DNA of 53,658 nucleotides from an uncultured Clostridia bacterium (lineage in GTDB: Bacteria > Bacillota > Clostridia > Oscillospirales > CAG-272). Below the pieces are notes generated by a model. The model had not been told where the DNA came from, did no database searches, and saw only the letters and a program-made list of their open reading frames with translations. The DNA is taken from NCBI GenBank assembly GCA_944392615.1, contig CALXXF010000015.1:1-53658 (forward strand). The letters run 5' to 3'. This document shows positions 8,827-17,633 of the stretch, piece by piece. Positions within the stretch are counted from its first letter, which is position 1, and the number at the start of each line of letters is the position of its first letter. Made by a program: the position numbers and the translations under genes.

Positions 8827-9276
8827 TCAGGATTCTACATATTCTATCAATATCATTCTGTCGTCATCGGCAACCCTTGATATATGCACCTCATACCTTT
8901 TGCGCGGCAGGGCAAAAGGTATTTTTTCACACCATTCGGCAATTACGATGCAATCGGTATAATCGGAGAATCCTATGGATTCAAGGTCGTCCTCCCCGTC
9001 TATTCTGTACATATCAAAGTGACAGAGACGCCCGCTTCCTTCACCATACTCGTTAACTATTGTATATGTCGGACTGCTTACAAAGCAATCAGGGGCTATG
9101 ATACGTGCGACACCTCTGACAAAGGAGGTTTTTCCAGCTCCGAGGTCACCGTACATAGCTACAAAATCCCCCGGTTTAAGCCTTACTGCAAGCATCATTC
9201 CGGCTGATTCCGTCTGTCCCTGTCCGTGCGACAGAATGTTGTAGATACACGTGCGTTTTTCCTTTTTGCCGCCCAT
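8827..9276 (-). CDS. tsaE: tRNA t6A biosynthesis ATPase TsaE
   Basis: This 149-residue P-loop ATPase is required for catalytic turnover of the bacterial t6A synthase. The Walker A motif GDLGAGKTSFVRG, the switch-like SSPTYTIVNEY and the DMYRI / EWCEKI segments are the family hallmarks, and the length is normal. Its ATG follows the fhs stop codon after one base, so it is probably translationally coupled to fhs; the only upstream purine run, GGGG, lies inside fhs. tsaB follows 80 bases downstream. Confidence 0.93.
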   Translation of the reverse strand: MGGKKEKRTCIYNILSHGQGQTESAGMMLAVRLKPGDFVAMYGDLGAGKTSFVRGVARIIAPDCFVSSPTYTIVNEYGEGSGRLCHFDMYRIDGEDDLESIGFSDYTDCIVIAEWCEKIPFALPRKRYEVHISRVADDDRMILIEYVES

Positions 9277-9277
9277 A

Positions 9278-10960
9278 TCAAAACAGCCCCGTTATATTGC
9301 CATCGTCGTCTACGTCTATGCTGTAAGCGGCGGGTTGCTTTGAAAGACCTGGCATAGTCATTATATCACCTGTAAGTACGACAATAAATCCAGCTCCGGC
9401 AGACAGTCTAACATCCCGCACGCTGAGCCTGAAGCCTGTCGGACGTCCGAGCTTTGCGGGGTCGTCAGATAACGAGTACTGAGTCTTTGCTATGCATATC
9501 GGAAGTCTTGCATAGCTCTCGTCAAGCGCCTTTATTTCAGCTATCGCTTTTTTGGCGGCGGGAGTGATGTCAACACCGTCAGCGCCGTATATCTTTCCGG
9601 CAACTGCGCTTATCTTTTCCTCTATCGTCATGTCGTCTGTGTAGGTAAACTCAAGGCTGCTCTCCTTCTCGCACGCGGCAATCACCTTGCGCGCAAGGTC
9701 AAGACCGCCTTCGGAGCCCTTTGCAAACACGCAGGACAAAGCGAGCTCTACGTTTTTCTTTCTGCAAAGTTTTTCAACCACGGCTATCTCATTATCTGTA
9801 TCATCGGCAAACCTGTTGAGAGCCACAACAACCGGGAGTCCGAATGCAGACATATTTTCAATATGCTTTTCAAGGTTGCATATACCTGCACGCACAGCGT
9901 CGACATTTTCCGCCTTGAGCTCCGTCTTGGGCACTCCGCCGTTGTACTTGAGCGCCCTCACCGTTGCGACAATGACCACGGCGGAGGGTCTCAGACCTGA
10001 AACTCTGCACTTGATATCTATGAACTTTTCCGCTCCGAGGTCGGCGCCGAAGCCCGCCTCCGTCACACAGTAATCAGCCAGCTTGAGAGCAAGCCTGGTA
10101 GCCCTCACAGAGTTGCAACCGTGAGCTATATTGGCAAAAGGTCCCCCGTGTACAAGAGCCGGGGTATTTTCAAGCGTCTGAACGAGATTAGGCTTTATGG
10201 CGTCCTTGAGCAGTGCCGCCATTGCTCCGTTCACCGAGAGCTGCCTGCAATAAACCGGCTTGTTGTCGAAAGTGTATCCTACAAGTATATTTCCGAGTCT
10301 TTCCTTTAAGTCCTTTATTGAATCGGCAAGACAGAGTATCGCCATCACTTCACTTGCGACGGTTATGCTGAAATGGTCTTCACGCGGCATCCCGTCCGCT
10401 TTTTTCCCCAGCCCGACAACAATATTTCTCAAAGCCCTGTCGTTCATGTCCATAACCCTCTGGAACAGTACCCTGCGCGGGTCTATTCCAAGAGCGTTGC
10501 CCTGATGTATGTGGTTGTCTATGACTGCGCAAAGAAGATTATTTGCGGATGTAATAGCGTGAAAGTCTCCCGTGAAGTGGAGATTAATGTCTTCCATCGG
10601 GACAACCTGAGAATATCCGCCGCCTGCCGCTCCTCCCTTTATTCCGAAAACCGGTCCGAGCGACGGTTCCCTGAGCGCAAGAACAGCCTTCTTGCCGAGC
10701 TTTGCAAGAGCCTGTGCTAGTCCTACGGAAGTCGTGGTTTTTCCCTCTCCGGCAGGAGTGGGGTTTATCGCTGTGACGAGAACCAGCTTTCCGTCAGGCT
10801 TGTCTTTATTTCTCTCTATAAAGGCATCTGTTATCTTTGCTTTGTATCTTCCGTACATTTCAAGCTCATTCTCTTCTATGCCGACGGACCGTGCGACCTC
10901 GGTTATCGGGATCATTTTTGCATTATGCGCTATTTCTATGTCCTTTGGAAAATCTGCCAT
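9278..10960 (-). CDS. fhs: formate--tetrahydrofolate ligase
   Basis: A 560-residue cytosolic enzyme that makes 10-formyl-tetrahydrofolate from formate, tetrahydrofolate and ATP. It feeds purine synthesis and, in acetogens, the methyl branch of the Wood-Ljungdahl pathway. The P-loop [40 protein letters not shown] and the C-terminal [16 protein letters not shown] are textbook family motifs. I start it at the ATG at 10960, preceded by AAAGGA, which gives the standard family length; an in-frame GTG at 10984 would add eight residues. A promoter at 11120-11148 and a roughly 150-base leader precede it. No other acetogenesis genes are present, so a biosynthetic or serine-catabolic role is as likely as autotrophy. 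Confidence 0.97.
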   Translation of the reverse strand: MADFPKDIEIAHNAKMIPITEVARSVGIEENELEMYGRYKAKITDAFIERNKDKPDGKLVLVTAINPTPAGEGKTTTSVGLAQALAKLGKKAVLALREPSLGPVFGIKGGAAGGGYSQVVPMEDINLHFTGDFHAITSANNLLCAVIDNHIHQGNALGIDPRRVLFQRVMDMNDRALRNIVVGLGKKADGMPREDHFSITVASEVMAILCLADSIKDLKERLGNILVGYTFDNKPVYCRQLSVNGAMAALLKDAIKPNLVQTLENTPALVHGGPFANIAHGCNSVRATRLALKLADYCVTEAGFGADLGAEKFIDIKCRVSGLRPSAVVIVATVRALKYNGGVPKTELKAENVDAVRAGICNLEKHIENMSAFGLPVVVALNRFADDTDNEIAVVEKLCRKKNVELALSCVFAKGSEGGLDLARKVIAACEKESSLEFTYTDDMTIEEKISAVAGKIYGADGVDITPAAKKAIAEIKALDESYARLPICIAKTQYSLSDDPAKLGRPTGFRLSVRDVRLSAGAGFIVVLTGDIMTMPGLSKQPAAYSIDVDDDGNITGLF

Positions 10961-11048
10961 TTCTTGAAATCCTTTCTTAAACACTTCTTCTGCCTGTCAT
11001 GTTATATTCAGTGAATGCCGCGATGAATTTGTCCGTTTCGCTTTTACT

Positions 11049-11086
11049 GAATAAGGAGTCAGCCTGCGGTTTTGATCCGCTTATTC
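11049..11086 (-). other. structured element in the fhs 5' leader
   Basis: Within the predicted fhs leader, GAATAAG and CTTATTC (11080-11086 and 11049-11055) pair and enclose a CGG/CCG inner stem, giving a bulged hairpin. I looked for the conserved core of the tetrahydrofolate riboswitch and did not find it. This is a structure candidate only. Confidence 0.3.
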
Positions 11087-11119
11087 GGGTGTGCGGCCGG
11101 AAAAAATAAATCTGTGCTT

Positions 11120-11148
11120 ATTTTAGCACACGCAAAAGCGATTTGCAA
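11120..11148 (-). promoter_or_regulatory. sigma-A-type promoter of fhs
   Basis: On the minus strand TTGCAA (11143-11148) and TAAAAT (11120-11125) are separated by exactly 17 bases. Transcription would begin near 11113, leaving a leader of about 150 bases before fhs and including the downstream tsaE-tsaB-rpiB-tcdA genes. Confidence 0.55.
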
Positions 11149-11244
11149 GAAAAAAATATTTCTGCCTTTTCCGTGCATACATCTGTATTCAATTAATGAA
11201 TGTATTTTGTCAGGTTCACTTGAGAGTTTCATCCGGATAAAGTC

Positions 11245-12498
11245 TCAGGAAAATGTGAACTGCCGGGAATTTTTATCAAAATAATACAGCTTGTAATTTT
11301 TTCTGTGAGAGTTATAGAACCTCGTTATGCGATACAATCTCTTTAATGAAAGGTCATTTTTGCACAAAAGAGTAAAAATACAATCTTTTGAATTCCGGTC
11401 AATTAAGTCGCGTACGGAACTGCCGGCATATTTTTTAAGGACACTAACGGGGACATTGGACCACATTGCTTCCTTGTTAGAATACAGCGTCTGTTCCCTC
11501 CTGTTTGCGTAAACCACGTCTTCTATCATTTCAGACATGATGTTTATGCCGGACGCTCTCACAAAATATGAAGATCGTCCCAGACGAGGATTTATTTCAA
11601 ACAAAAAGCATTTTCCTGTAGCAGCGTCATACTTCATGTCTATGTTTGAAAATCCCCTGTACCCGATTCGGTCGAGAAAACGCTTGACTACCTCACATAT
11701 TCCAGGACCTTTTTCAGTGATTATAGCGGCATAATTTCCAAGTGTATATGGAGCATATTCTTCGAGAAGTACGTGACCGGAACAGCTTACCGCAACAGAG
11801 CCCGATGAGTCGGAGTAGCTGTTCACCACTCGCATTGAATCGTCACCGCCTGGAATAAATCTCTGTATTACCAGTTTGCCGGAATACTGATTTCTGTCAA
11901 GAGCCGACGCCACCCGCTCGTATTCATCCTCTGAGGATATGAAATACACTTTTTTCTTCTCAGGAAACTTCAGATGAAGATATTCATAAGCATTGCTGTT
12001 TTCCGGTTTAACAACGATCGGAAAAGGAAACGGAAGCCTCCCGGCGGCCTTTGCCCTTTCGTCAGGCGTTACAACCACCGTTTCAGGATAATCTACCCCG
12101 AACTCTTCGCACAATGCGTAAAATTTGTCCTTCGTTTCAAATTTTGAAAGCAATGACGCGTCGGGTATCGGATTTGAAATAAGGCCTCCGAATGAAGCAA
12201 TGTTTTTGGAAACAAGCGCTGAGTAGTAATCAGAGCATGGTATGACCAGCAGCTTTCCATAACATCCCGCCCTGCTTTCAAGTACTTTCTGCAAAACCGG
12301 AACGAATACCTCTTCCCTGTCAAAATTCTCATACGTTTCATAATCGAACAACCGGCTGTGCATTGTAGGAACAAGGAGCCGTGTACAAAGTATCAGCGGC
12401 CTGACATCAGGGTATTTTTCTTCTATCAGCCTGACACAGCCGTATGCATTTTCATCGCTTCCGAGTATTATAGGCAAAAAATCCGTTTTTGCAGACAT
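11245..12498 (-). CDS. ATP-grasp carboxylate-amine ligase, D-aspartate ligase-like
   Basis: This 417-residue ATP-grasp protein lies in a cell-wall gene context. The N-terminal FLPIILGSDENAYGCVRLI is a preATP-grasp strand-loop. FPFPIVVKPENSNAYEYL and KLVIQRFIPGGDDSMRVVNS form the ATP-grasp nucleotide site, and NIDMKYD followed by FLFEINPRLGRSS carries the metal-binding Glu and Asn. The overall layout (GSDxNxYG start, GHxLLEE, GNYAAI, FEINxRxGRSSxFV) matches what I know of Aslfm, the Enterococcus faecium enzyme that attaches D-aspartate to the lysine side chain of UDP-MurNAc-pentapeptide. The gene lies 138 bases downstream of a MurE with lysine-type signatures, which supports a peptidoglycan cross-bridge role. 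Other ATP-grasp peptide ligases remain possible, and no aspartate racemase is in the window. Confidence 0.72.
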   Translation of the reverse strand: MSAKTDFLPIILGSDENAYGCVRLIEEKYPDVRPLILCTRLLVPTMHSRLFDYETYENFDREEVFVPVLQKVLESRAGCYGKLLVIPCSDYYSALVSKNIASFGGLISNPIPDASLLSKFETKDKFYALCEEFGVDYPETVVVTPDERAKAAGRLPFPFPIVVKPENSNAYEYLHLKFPEKKKVYFISSEDEYERVASALDRNQYSGKLVIQRFIPGGDDSMRVVNSYSDSSGSVAVSCSGHVLLEEYAPYTLGNYAAIITEKGPGICEVVKRFLDRIGYRGFSNIDMKYDAATGKCFLFEINPRLGRSSYFVRASGINIMSEMIEDVVYANRREQTLYSNKEAMWSNVPVSVLKKYAGSSVRDLIDRNSKDCIFTLLCKNDLSLKRLYRITRFYNSHRKNYKLYYFDKNSRQFTFS

Positions 12499-12636
12499 TT
12501 CTGACTTCCTTCACTTTCCTGTTTCGATTGCTTATCCGTCTTCACAGTCGACTGCCTGTCATGGCACTCCTGCAATACCAGGCGTGCGTTTATGCAGTCG
12601 TTTACACGGTAAATGGCAGATCGCATAAAGGCTGAC

Positions 12637-14217
12637 TCAGACGTAGATTATCTCCGCTTCTGCATTCTGACCGGAAGACGAATGCAGCGTCCGGGCGTCG
12701 TATTTTTGTATTTCTTCCATAACGTAATATCCGTCACCGTTGTACGGCACATCTCTGCCGTTTATTTTCTGTACCGTTTCCGCTCCCTTGCCGCACAATA
12801 ATACCACCCCGCCGTCGGAAGCAAGCTCAAACGCCCTCTTTATAGCCTGCTGTCTTGGAAGAACCGTTTCATACGGAACCAGACTGCCCATTCTTTTAAG
12901 ACATTCTGATATGGAAGCGCAAATTTCACACGCCTGTTCATATCCCGGATCGTCCTCTGTAAGTATTATGTAATCAGAATATCGCGACGCCGGACGAGCC
13001 ATGCCTTCCCGCCGGTTCACAGCCTTTCCGCCGGGGCATCCGAAAACGGTGACTATCCTCTTTCCCGGATATATGCTTCTTGTACTTTCAAGAAGCGCTG
13101 TCATGCTGAGTTCATTATGCGCATAGTCTACTATTGCCGTCAGCTTGCCGTCTGAACTTATGAACTTTGTGTCACGTCCGGGCACGCTGACGCAGGAAAG
13201 AGCTTCGCGTATGACTTCAGCCGGAACGCCGAAATGCTCCGCTACGGCAATTGCTGCAAGGGCATTTTCAAGATTGTGTTTTCCGGACATAGACAGCGAA
13301 TAAGACTGATTCTCGCCCTTTGAATTCACTGTAAACTGCGTTCCGGTTGCTCCAAGCTCCGAAATATCAGAGCAAAAAACGTCGTCATCCGTCATGAAAC
13401 CGAAGAACTTTGCCGCGCAGTCACACGCGCTCGCCTTGTCAGATATGCGGTCCAGATAAGAACAGCCGCTGAATATGAATGCAGTGTCGGTTTTTGAAAA
13501 TATACTGAGCTTGGCAGAAAAATAATCTTCAAAATCCCTGTGTTCAGCCTTGCTTATGTGATCCTCGCCTATATTCAGAAAGCAGACAGCGTCAAAATCC
13601 GTGCCGTCCGTCCTGCCGTATTTCAAAGCCTGACTGGAAACCTCAAGTATCAGCTGAGGACAGCCGCTTTCCGCGGCGTTCATTATGTGACGGCGCAGGT
13701 CAGGAGATTCCGGAGTTGTCAGGGATGAACTGAAAAGCTCTTGCCCGTCATATGTGATCAACGAAGAAATTATCGCCGATTTCGGTCTGCATTGTGACGC
13801 ATTATAGACGTCAAATATGCGTTTTAGCATAAATGAAGCCGTCGTCTTGCCCTTGGTCCCGGTGATACCCACAATAAGCGGCAAAGGCTTGTCGGTATTG
13901 TAAAAGCGTTTTGAAACGCACGCCATTGCCGCTCTCACATCGGTAACGAGAATGCATTTTCCGCCCGCATGATAGTCAGTCTCGCTTATATATGCGCGAG
14001 CGCCGCAGGATAACGCCTTTTCGAGATACTCTCTCCTGAACGCGGCGCCTTTGCATATGAACAGAGTGCCGTCAGACACCGTCCTGCTGTCATATGAGAG
14101 TCCGATAACAGGAAAATCACCGCCTTGGGCGTATTCGCTACACGTCGCGCCGTCATGCACAAGAAGTCCTTTTTCGTTCAGCATCTTTATGTATTCGGAC
14201 AAATTACATATCTTCAT
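12637..14217 (-). CDS. murE: UDP-N-acetylmuramoyl-tripeptide synthetase, probable L-lysine-adding MurE
   Basis: This 526-residue Mur ligase adds the third amino acid to UDP-MurNAc-L-Ala-D-Glu. The P-loop GITGTKGKTT is at 117-126, EVSSQALKYGR at 192-202, and DYFSAKLSIF carries the carbamylated lysine K236. In DAP-adding enzymes the substrate-selecting motif is DNPR; here it is DDPG (422-425), lacking the arginine that binds the DAP carboxylate. EVSSQ and the FLNIGEDHIS...FEDYF segment also resemble lysine-adding enzymes of lactic acid bacteria. I therefore infer L-Lys, or another non-DAP residue. Its start overlaps the radA stop by four bases (ATGA), so the genes are translationally coupled. 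The C-terminal 40 residues after GYYVMEEIQKY are unconserved. In a spore former a non-DAP MurE is noteworthy. Confidence 0.88.
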   Translation of the reverse strand: MKICNLSEYIKMLNEKGLLVHDGATCSEYAQGGDFPVIGLSYDSRTVSDGTLFICKGAAFRREYLEKALSCGARAYISETDYHAGGKCILVTDVRAAMACVSKRFYNTDKPLPLIVGITGTKGKTTASFMLKRIFDVYNASQCRPKSAIISSLITYDGQELFSSSLTTPESPDLRRHIMNAAESGCPQLILEVSSQALKYGRTDGTDFDAVCFLNIGEDHISKAEHRDFEDYFSAKLSIFSKTDTAFIFSGCSYLDRISDKASACDCAAKFFGFMTDDDVFCSDISELGATGTQFTVNSKGENQSYSLSMSGKHNLENALAAIAVAEHFGVPAEVIREALSCVSVPGRDTKFISSDGKLTAIVDYAHNELSMTALLESTRSIYPGKRIVTVFGCPGGKAVNRREGMARPASRYSDYIILTEDDPGYEQACEICASISECLKRMGSLVPYETVLPRQQAIKRAFELASDGGVVLLCGKGAETVQKINGRDVPYNGDGYYVMEEIQKYDARTLHSSSGQNAEAEIIYV

Positions 14218-15611
14218 GAGCCACCGCTTTTTGTAAATACTTTTAAGGCGTCAAATATGCTCTTTACCGGAATGAGGGTCAGTCCTGCAGGTAAAGCTCC
14301 TGTATCGAACGCCTTTTTCACTTCATCGTAGTTTTTATACGGAAGCACGATTCTGTTGAATCCCAGTTTCACCGCTTCCCTCACCCTGAGCAGCGCCATA
14401 TCTACTGCCCTGCATTCACCGGCAAGTCCTACTTCGCCGAATGCAACGAGGGAATCCTCAAACGGTATATCCTTAAATGAGGATATAAGAGCAAGTGCCA
14501 GAGGAAGGTCAGCCGCAGGCTCCTCAGGGCGTATTCCGCCTATGACATTGACATATGTGTCAAGCGTCGAAAATCTCAGTCCCAGTCTCTTTTCCAGAAG
14601 AGCAAGCAGTATACACATTCTGTTATAATCTATACCGTCCGACGTTCTTCTCGGAGAAGGATATACAGACTGCGTCGTAAGAGCCTGTATTTCGGTTATA
14701 AGAGGGCGCGTTCCTTCCACAAGGCACACAGCGCATGTTCCCGGAACTCCGGAGGGCTTGTCCGAAAGGAACAGTCCCGACGGGTCCTTCACCTCCTGCA
14801 AACCGCGGTCTGTCATCTCAAAAGCGCCTATTTCATTTGTCGCACCGTAACGGTTTTTGGAAGCCCGTATAAGCCTAAGCACATGTCTTCTGTCGCCCTC
14901 AAAATTCAGGACGGCGTCTACCATGTGTTCAAGAACCTTGGGACCTGCTATGCTCCCCTCTTTGTTTACATGGCCTACCATAAGGACGGACACAGCGCTT
15001 TTTTTTGCAAGCTCTATAAAACGCGCGGCGCTCTCACGTACCTGTGCCACGCTGCCTGCAGACGACGGTACTTTTTCAAGGGAAACGGTCTGTATTGAAT
15101 CAACTATTATATAATCCGGAGATATTCTTTCACATTCAGAGAGTATGGCGTCAACGGAGGTCTCTGTAAGCACGTAAACATTCTTATCGTCAATTCCGAG
15201 TCTCTGGGCACGGTATTTGAGCTGACTTCCCGATTCCTCAGCGGATATATACAGTACCTTGCCGGCTGAGGAAAGAGAACCCGAAATCTGCATAAGAAGC
15301 GTTGACTTTCCTATTCCCGGCTCTCCAGCCATGAGTATGACCGAGCCCCTGACTATTCCCCCGCCGAGAACCCTGTCCAGTTCCGGCATGCCGCTCTTTG
15401 AACGTATGTCAGCCACATCGTCAATCTCGGAAAACAAGGAGGCAGTCGCATACGACGTTTCTCTTGAATAAGCTGTCCGCACTTCCGGCTTCTTATCTTC
15501 CTTTATATTCTGTTCAAGCGTATCCCATCCGCCGCATCCAGGACACCTGCCGAAATACTTTGCAGACCTGTATCCGCACTCGCGGCAGACGTAATATGTG
15601 CCAATCTTCAT
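14214..15611 (-). CDS. radA: DNA repair protein RadA/Sms
   Basis: This 465-residue RecA-like ATPase is a DnaB-like helicase that extends D-loops during recombination and natural transformation. The N-terminal zinc finger CRECGYRSAKYFGRCPGCGG is followed by Walker A GEPGIGKSTLLMQ, the RadA-specific KNRYG motif (KNRFG in most bacteria) in SKNRYGATNEIG, and a C-terminal Lon-like domain with RRTSDGIDYNR and GEVGLAGECR. The start at 15611 places the zinc finger at the N-terminus, as in the family, and is preceded by AAGGA; the longer frame would add about 59 unrelated residues. It overlaps murE by four bases and follows cwlD by 184 bases. Confidence 0.95.
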   Translation of the reverse strand: MKIGTYYVCRECGYRSAKYFGRCPGCGGWDTLEQNIKEDKKPEVRTAYSRETSYATASLFSEIDDVADIRSKSGMPELDRVLGGGIVRGSVILMAGEPGIGKSTLLMQISGSLSSAGKVLYISAEESGSQLKYRAQRLGIDDKNVYVLTETSVDAILSECERISPDYIIVDSIQTVSLEKVPSSAGSVAQVRESAARFIELAKKSAVSVLMVGHVNKEGSIAGPKVLEHMVDAVLNFEGDRRHVLRLIRASKNRYGATNEIGAFEMTDRGLQEVKDPSGLFLSDKPSGVPGTCAVCLVEGTRPLITEIQALTTQSVYPSPRRTSDGIDYNRMCILLALLEKRLGLRFSTLDTYVNVIGGIRPEEPAADLPLALALISSFKDIPFEDSLVAFGEVGLAGECRAVDMALLRVREAVKLGFNRIVLPYKNYDEVKKAFDTGALPAGLTLIPVKSIFDALKVFTKSGGS

Positions 15612-15795
15612 CTGATAGCTGTTCCTTTCCTGCCAGAAAGCAGTTTTGACACCGCCCGGCGCCACGTTTTTCCACAGCACCGGCGGCTTTTTCATATCTT
15701 CAATACACACGCGCCAATACAGGAAGCATCCCGGCATATGACTGCCTTTGTCAGTCATTCTCATGTCAGATGCGTCACAGCACGCCAAAGTTGTA

Positions 15796-16539
15796 TCAGA
15801 CTTTGCTGCCGGAACTGCCGCGGTTTATAAAATTCTCAATCCCATCCGAAATCGCACAAACCAGCTTCTCACGGTATTCAGGGTCAGATAAAAGCGCCTC
15901 TTCACGCTGGTTTGAGAGAAACCCGCATTCGAGCAACACAGCCGGCGACGTCAGCCTGCTCAGGAGAAATATACTGTTACCGGCCGCCTTCATAGGACGC
16001 TTGTTTTCGGGCTGCACACTATCTGTGACACTTTGACGGACAGCAGCGGCAAGCAACTCGCTGTCCGGATTGTTGGAGGAATAATACACAGTGAACCCAT
16101 TAACGGAGCTGTCCGGAAATTTATTCATGTGTATGCTTACAAACACAGGGTTTTCACAGCTTCTGACGATTTCCAGACGCGCCGAAAGGTCTGAAACTTT
16201 TGCCGACGAAGAGCTTCCGTTGTCAAGCATAACATCATCTGTCCTCGTCATAATCACATCAAAGCCACGCCTTGTAAGCTCCCCTGCAAGGAGTGTTCCG
16301 ACCTCAAGGTTTAAATCTTTCTCAAGTATGCCGGATACTCCCACAGCACCACCGTCAGTTCCGCCGTGTCCAGGGTCGATGACCACAGTTATTTTTGATT
16401 CACGGTTATTGACAGATGATTTTCCCGGTGATAGAATATTATCTATCAAACCGGAAAAGCGCATAAACACCACCACTGCGCAGGCTATTGCCGCGCATAT
16501 GGCAAGGGAGCATATAAACGCCGGGATCACACGTTTCAT
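15796..16539 (-). CDS. cwlD: N-acetylmuramoyl-L-alanine amidase CwlD
   Basis: This is a 247-residue Amidase_3 family zinc hydrolase with an N-terminal membrane anchor (about residues 6-27). In sporulating bacteria CwlD removes the peptide side chain from N-acetylmuramic acid in the cortex, the first step in making muramic-delta-lactam, which germination lytic enzymes recognise. VVIDPGHGGTDGGAVG carries the first zinc histidine, VFVSIHMNKF the second, and the VLLECGFLSN loop the catalytic glutamate. GGAGGG lies upstream of the ATG. The size and single-domain architecture (no SPOR or cell-wall repeat) favour CwlD over vegetative AmiC-type amidases. It agrees with the spoVA genes at 19-21 kb. 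Confidence 0.88.
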   Translation of the reverse strand: MKRVIPAFICSLAICAAIACAVVVFMRFSGLIDNILSPGKSSVNNRESKITVVIDPGHGGTDGGAVGVSGILEKDLNLEVGTLLAGELTRRGFDVIMTRTDDVMLDNGSSSSAKVSDLSARLEIVRSCENPVFVSIHMNKFPDSSVNGFTVYYSSNNPDSELLAAAVRQSVTDSVQPENKRPMKAAGNSIFLLSRLTSPAVLLECGFLSNQREEALLSDPEYREKLVCAISDGIENFINRGSSGSKV

Positions 16540-16608
16540 AAAGCGACACCCTCCGAACAGAACATCGCTCCATTATATGCTGCATCGTGATAATTTATTG
16601 CTCTGCCC

Positions 16609-16805
16609 GTGGCTGGGCTTCTGCATTCTCACCATGGCTGAACGTCTGTGCTCTTCATATGGCTGGGCATCTGCGCCCTTCCCATGGCCGGCGTCTGCAT
16701 TCTCACAATGGCTGGGCATCTGCGCCCCTCCCATGGCCGGCGTCTGCATTCTCACAATGGCTGGGCATCTGCGCCCTTCCCATGGCCGGCGTCTGCCGCT
16801 GCACC
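16609..16805. repeat. intergenic minisatellite, about eight 24/25-bp units
   Basis: Eight head-to-tail copies start at 16609, 16634, 16659, 16684, 16708, 16733, 16757 and 16782. Each begins GTGGCTGGG or ATGGCYGG and contains TCTGC. From copy 3 onward 25-bp units (ATGGCTGGGCATCTGCGCCC...) alternate with 24-bp units (ATGGCCGGCGTCTGCATTCT...), so the array is really a 49-bp higher-order repeat, nearly identical between copies. The first two copies are degenerate. The 49-bp period is not a multiple of three, so long open frames across it are artefacts. There are no unique spacers, so it is not CRISPR. It lies between cwlD and a membrane protein gene; the rest of 16540-16871 has nothing recognisable. 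Confidence 0.95.
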
Positions 16806-16871
16806 TTCACGCGGGAAACTTTTTTCTGCGTGTCTTTCCCAACTGCTCTTTATGACTGCTTTAGACCGGAT

Positions 16872-17456
16872 TTACATTTTCCCTGACGAAGGCTTGTTCT
16901 GCTTTATAAAGCCGTCCTTGTATTTAACGCCCGCAATGTATGAAAATCCGGTGACAATTATTGCCGGAAGCGGTATTATGAGCAGCAGGATGACGTTGCT
17001 CTTGCCGACATAGTTTATTATTCCGAGATACATTGCCTGAAGAAGTCTTGCAATGAGATTTGCTATCTCGTGACCGTTCACAGCCCATTCCGGAGAGTAC
17101 TCTGCATTTTCAACGACATATGTAAGCGGAGCATTGCTGCAGGCTCTGAAGATAAAAGCCAGGAGCCCGGCGACTATGTTTATGGAGTTTGAAATCAGAG
17201 ATATGATAAAGAACTTTGCCGGAAAGGGCTTAAGCCTTCCAGCCTCGATCCTTATGCCGTCCTTTTGACCCTCCATATATCCGACGGTCCATATAAGACA
17301 GAGATAGACCACCGTACAGAACACGGATGATAAAAGACTCCACACTCCCAGCTTAAGTGTGGCAGTAGCAGTGACGAAGCCCATTATGGATATGGCAAGC
17401 TGAAATATAAACAGCTTTACCATAGTGTACGAATTTTCAGCGAAAAACCTTTTCAT
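16872..17456 (-). CDS. uncharacterised multi-pass membrane protein
   Basis: I do not recognise the family. The 194-residue product has about four hydrophobic segments: near 12-32, 38-60, 78-105 and 152-180. The connecting loop at about 62-78 is charged (EGQKDGIRIEAGRLKPFP) and the C-terminus is short and basic. A good AAAGGA Shine-Dalgarno lies before the ATG. It is transcribed divergently from the XerC/D-like recombinase gene, and its 3' end abuts the tandem repeat array. No catalytic residues are evident, so a transporter, scaffold or envelope role cannot be distinguished. Confidence 0.75.
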   Translation of the reverse strand: MKRFFAENSYTMVKLFIFQLAISIMGFVTATATLKLGVWSLLSSVFCTVVYLCLIWTVGYMEGQKDGIRIEAGRLKPFPAKFFIISLISNSINIVAGLLAFIFRACSNAPLTYVVENAEYSPEWAVNGHEIANLIARLLQAMYLGIINYVGKSNVILLLIIPLPAIIVTGFSYIAGVKYKDGFIKQNKPSSGKM

Positions 17457-17633
17457 TGCATTTTCCTTTCGGATAATCTTTTGCCGTCATGCCGCACTGT
17501 CCGGCTGCCGATAAAATAAAACGACAAAGTAACAAGGTAATTATATACCATGTGCGTTACAAATGCAACCGATATGAAACTTTTTATATAAAAAATCGCA
17601 TCACGAACCTGCAAATCACTCAAGGAGGAGCCG

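Noticed and set aside
10961..11112. Tetrahydrofolate riboswitch in the fhs leader
   Set aside because: The conserved THF riboswitch core sequences are not visible; only a generic bulged stem is present.
16609..16805. CRISPR array
   Set aside because: The repeats are directly adjacent, without unique spacers, and there are no cas genes.
16091..16855. Long plus-strand open frame (254 codons) across cwlD and the repeat array
   Set aside because: It is antisense to cwlD and continues through the 49-bp repeat, whose peptides repeat in shifted frames. No ribosome binding site or family pattern.
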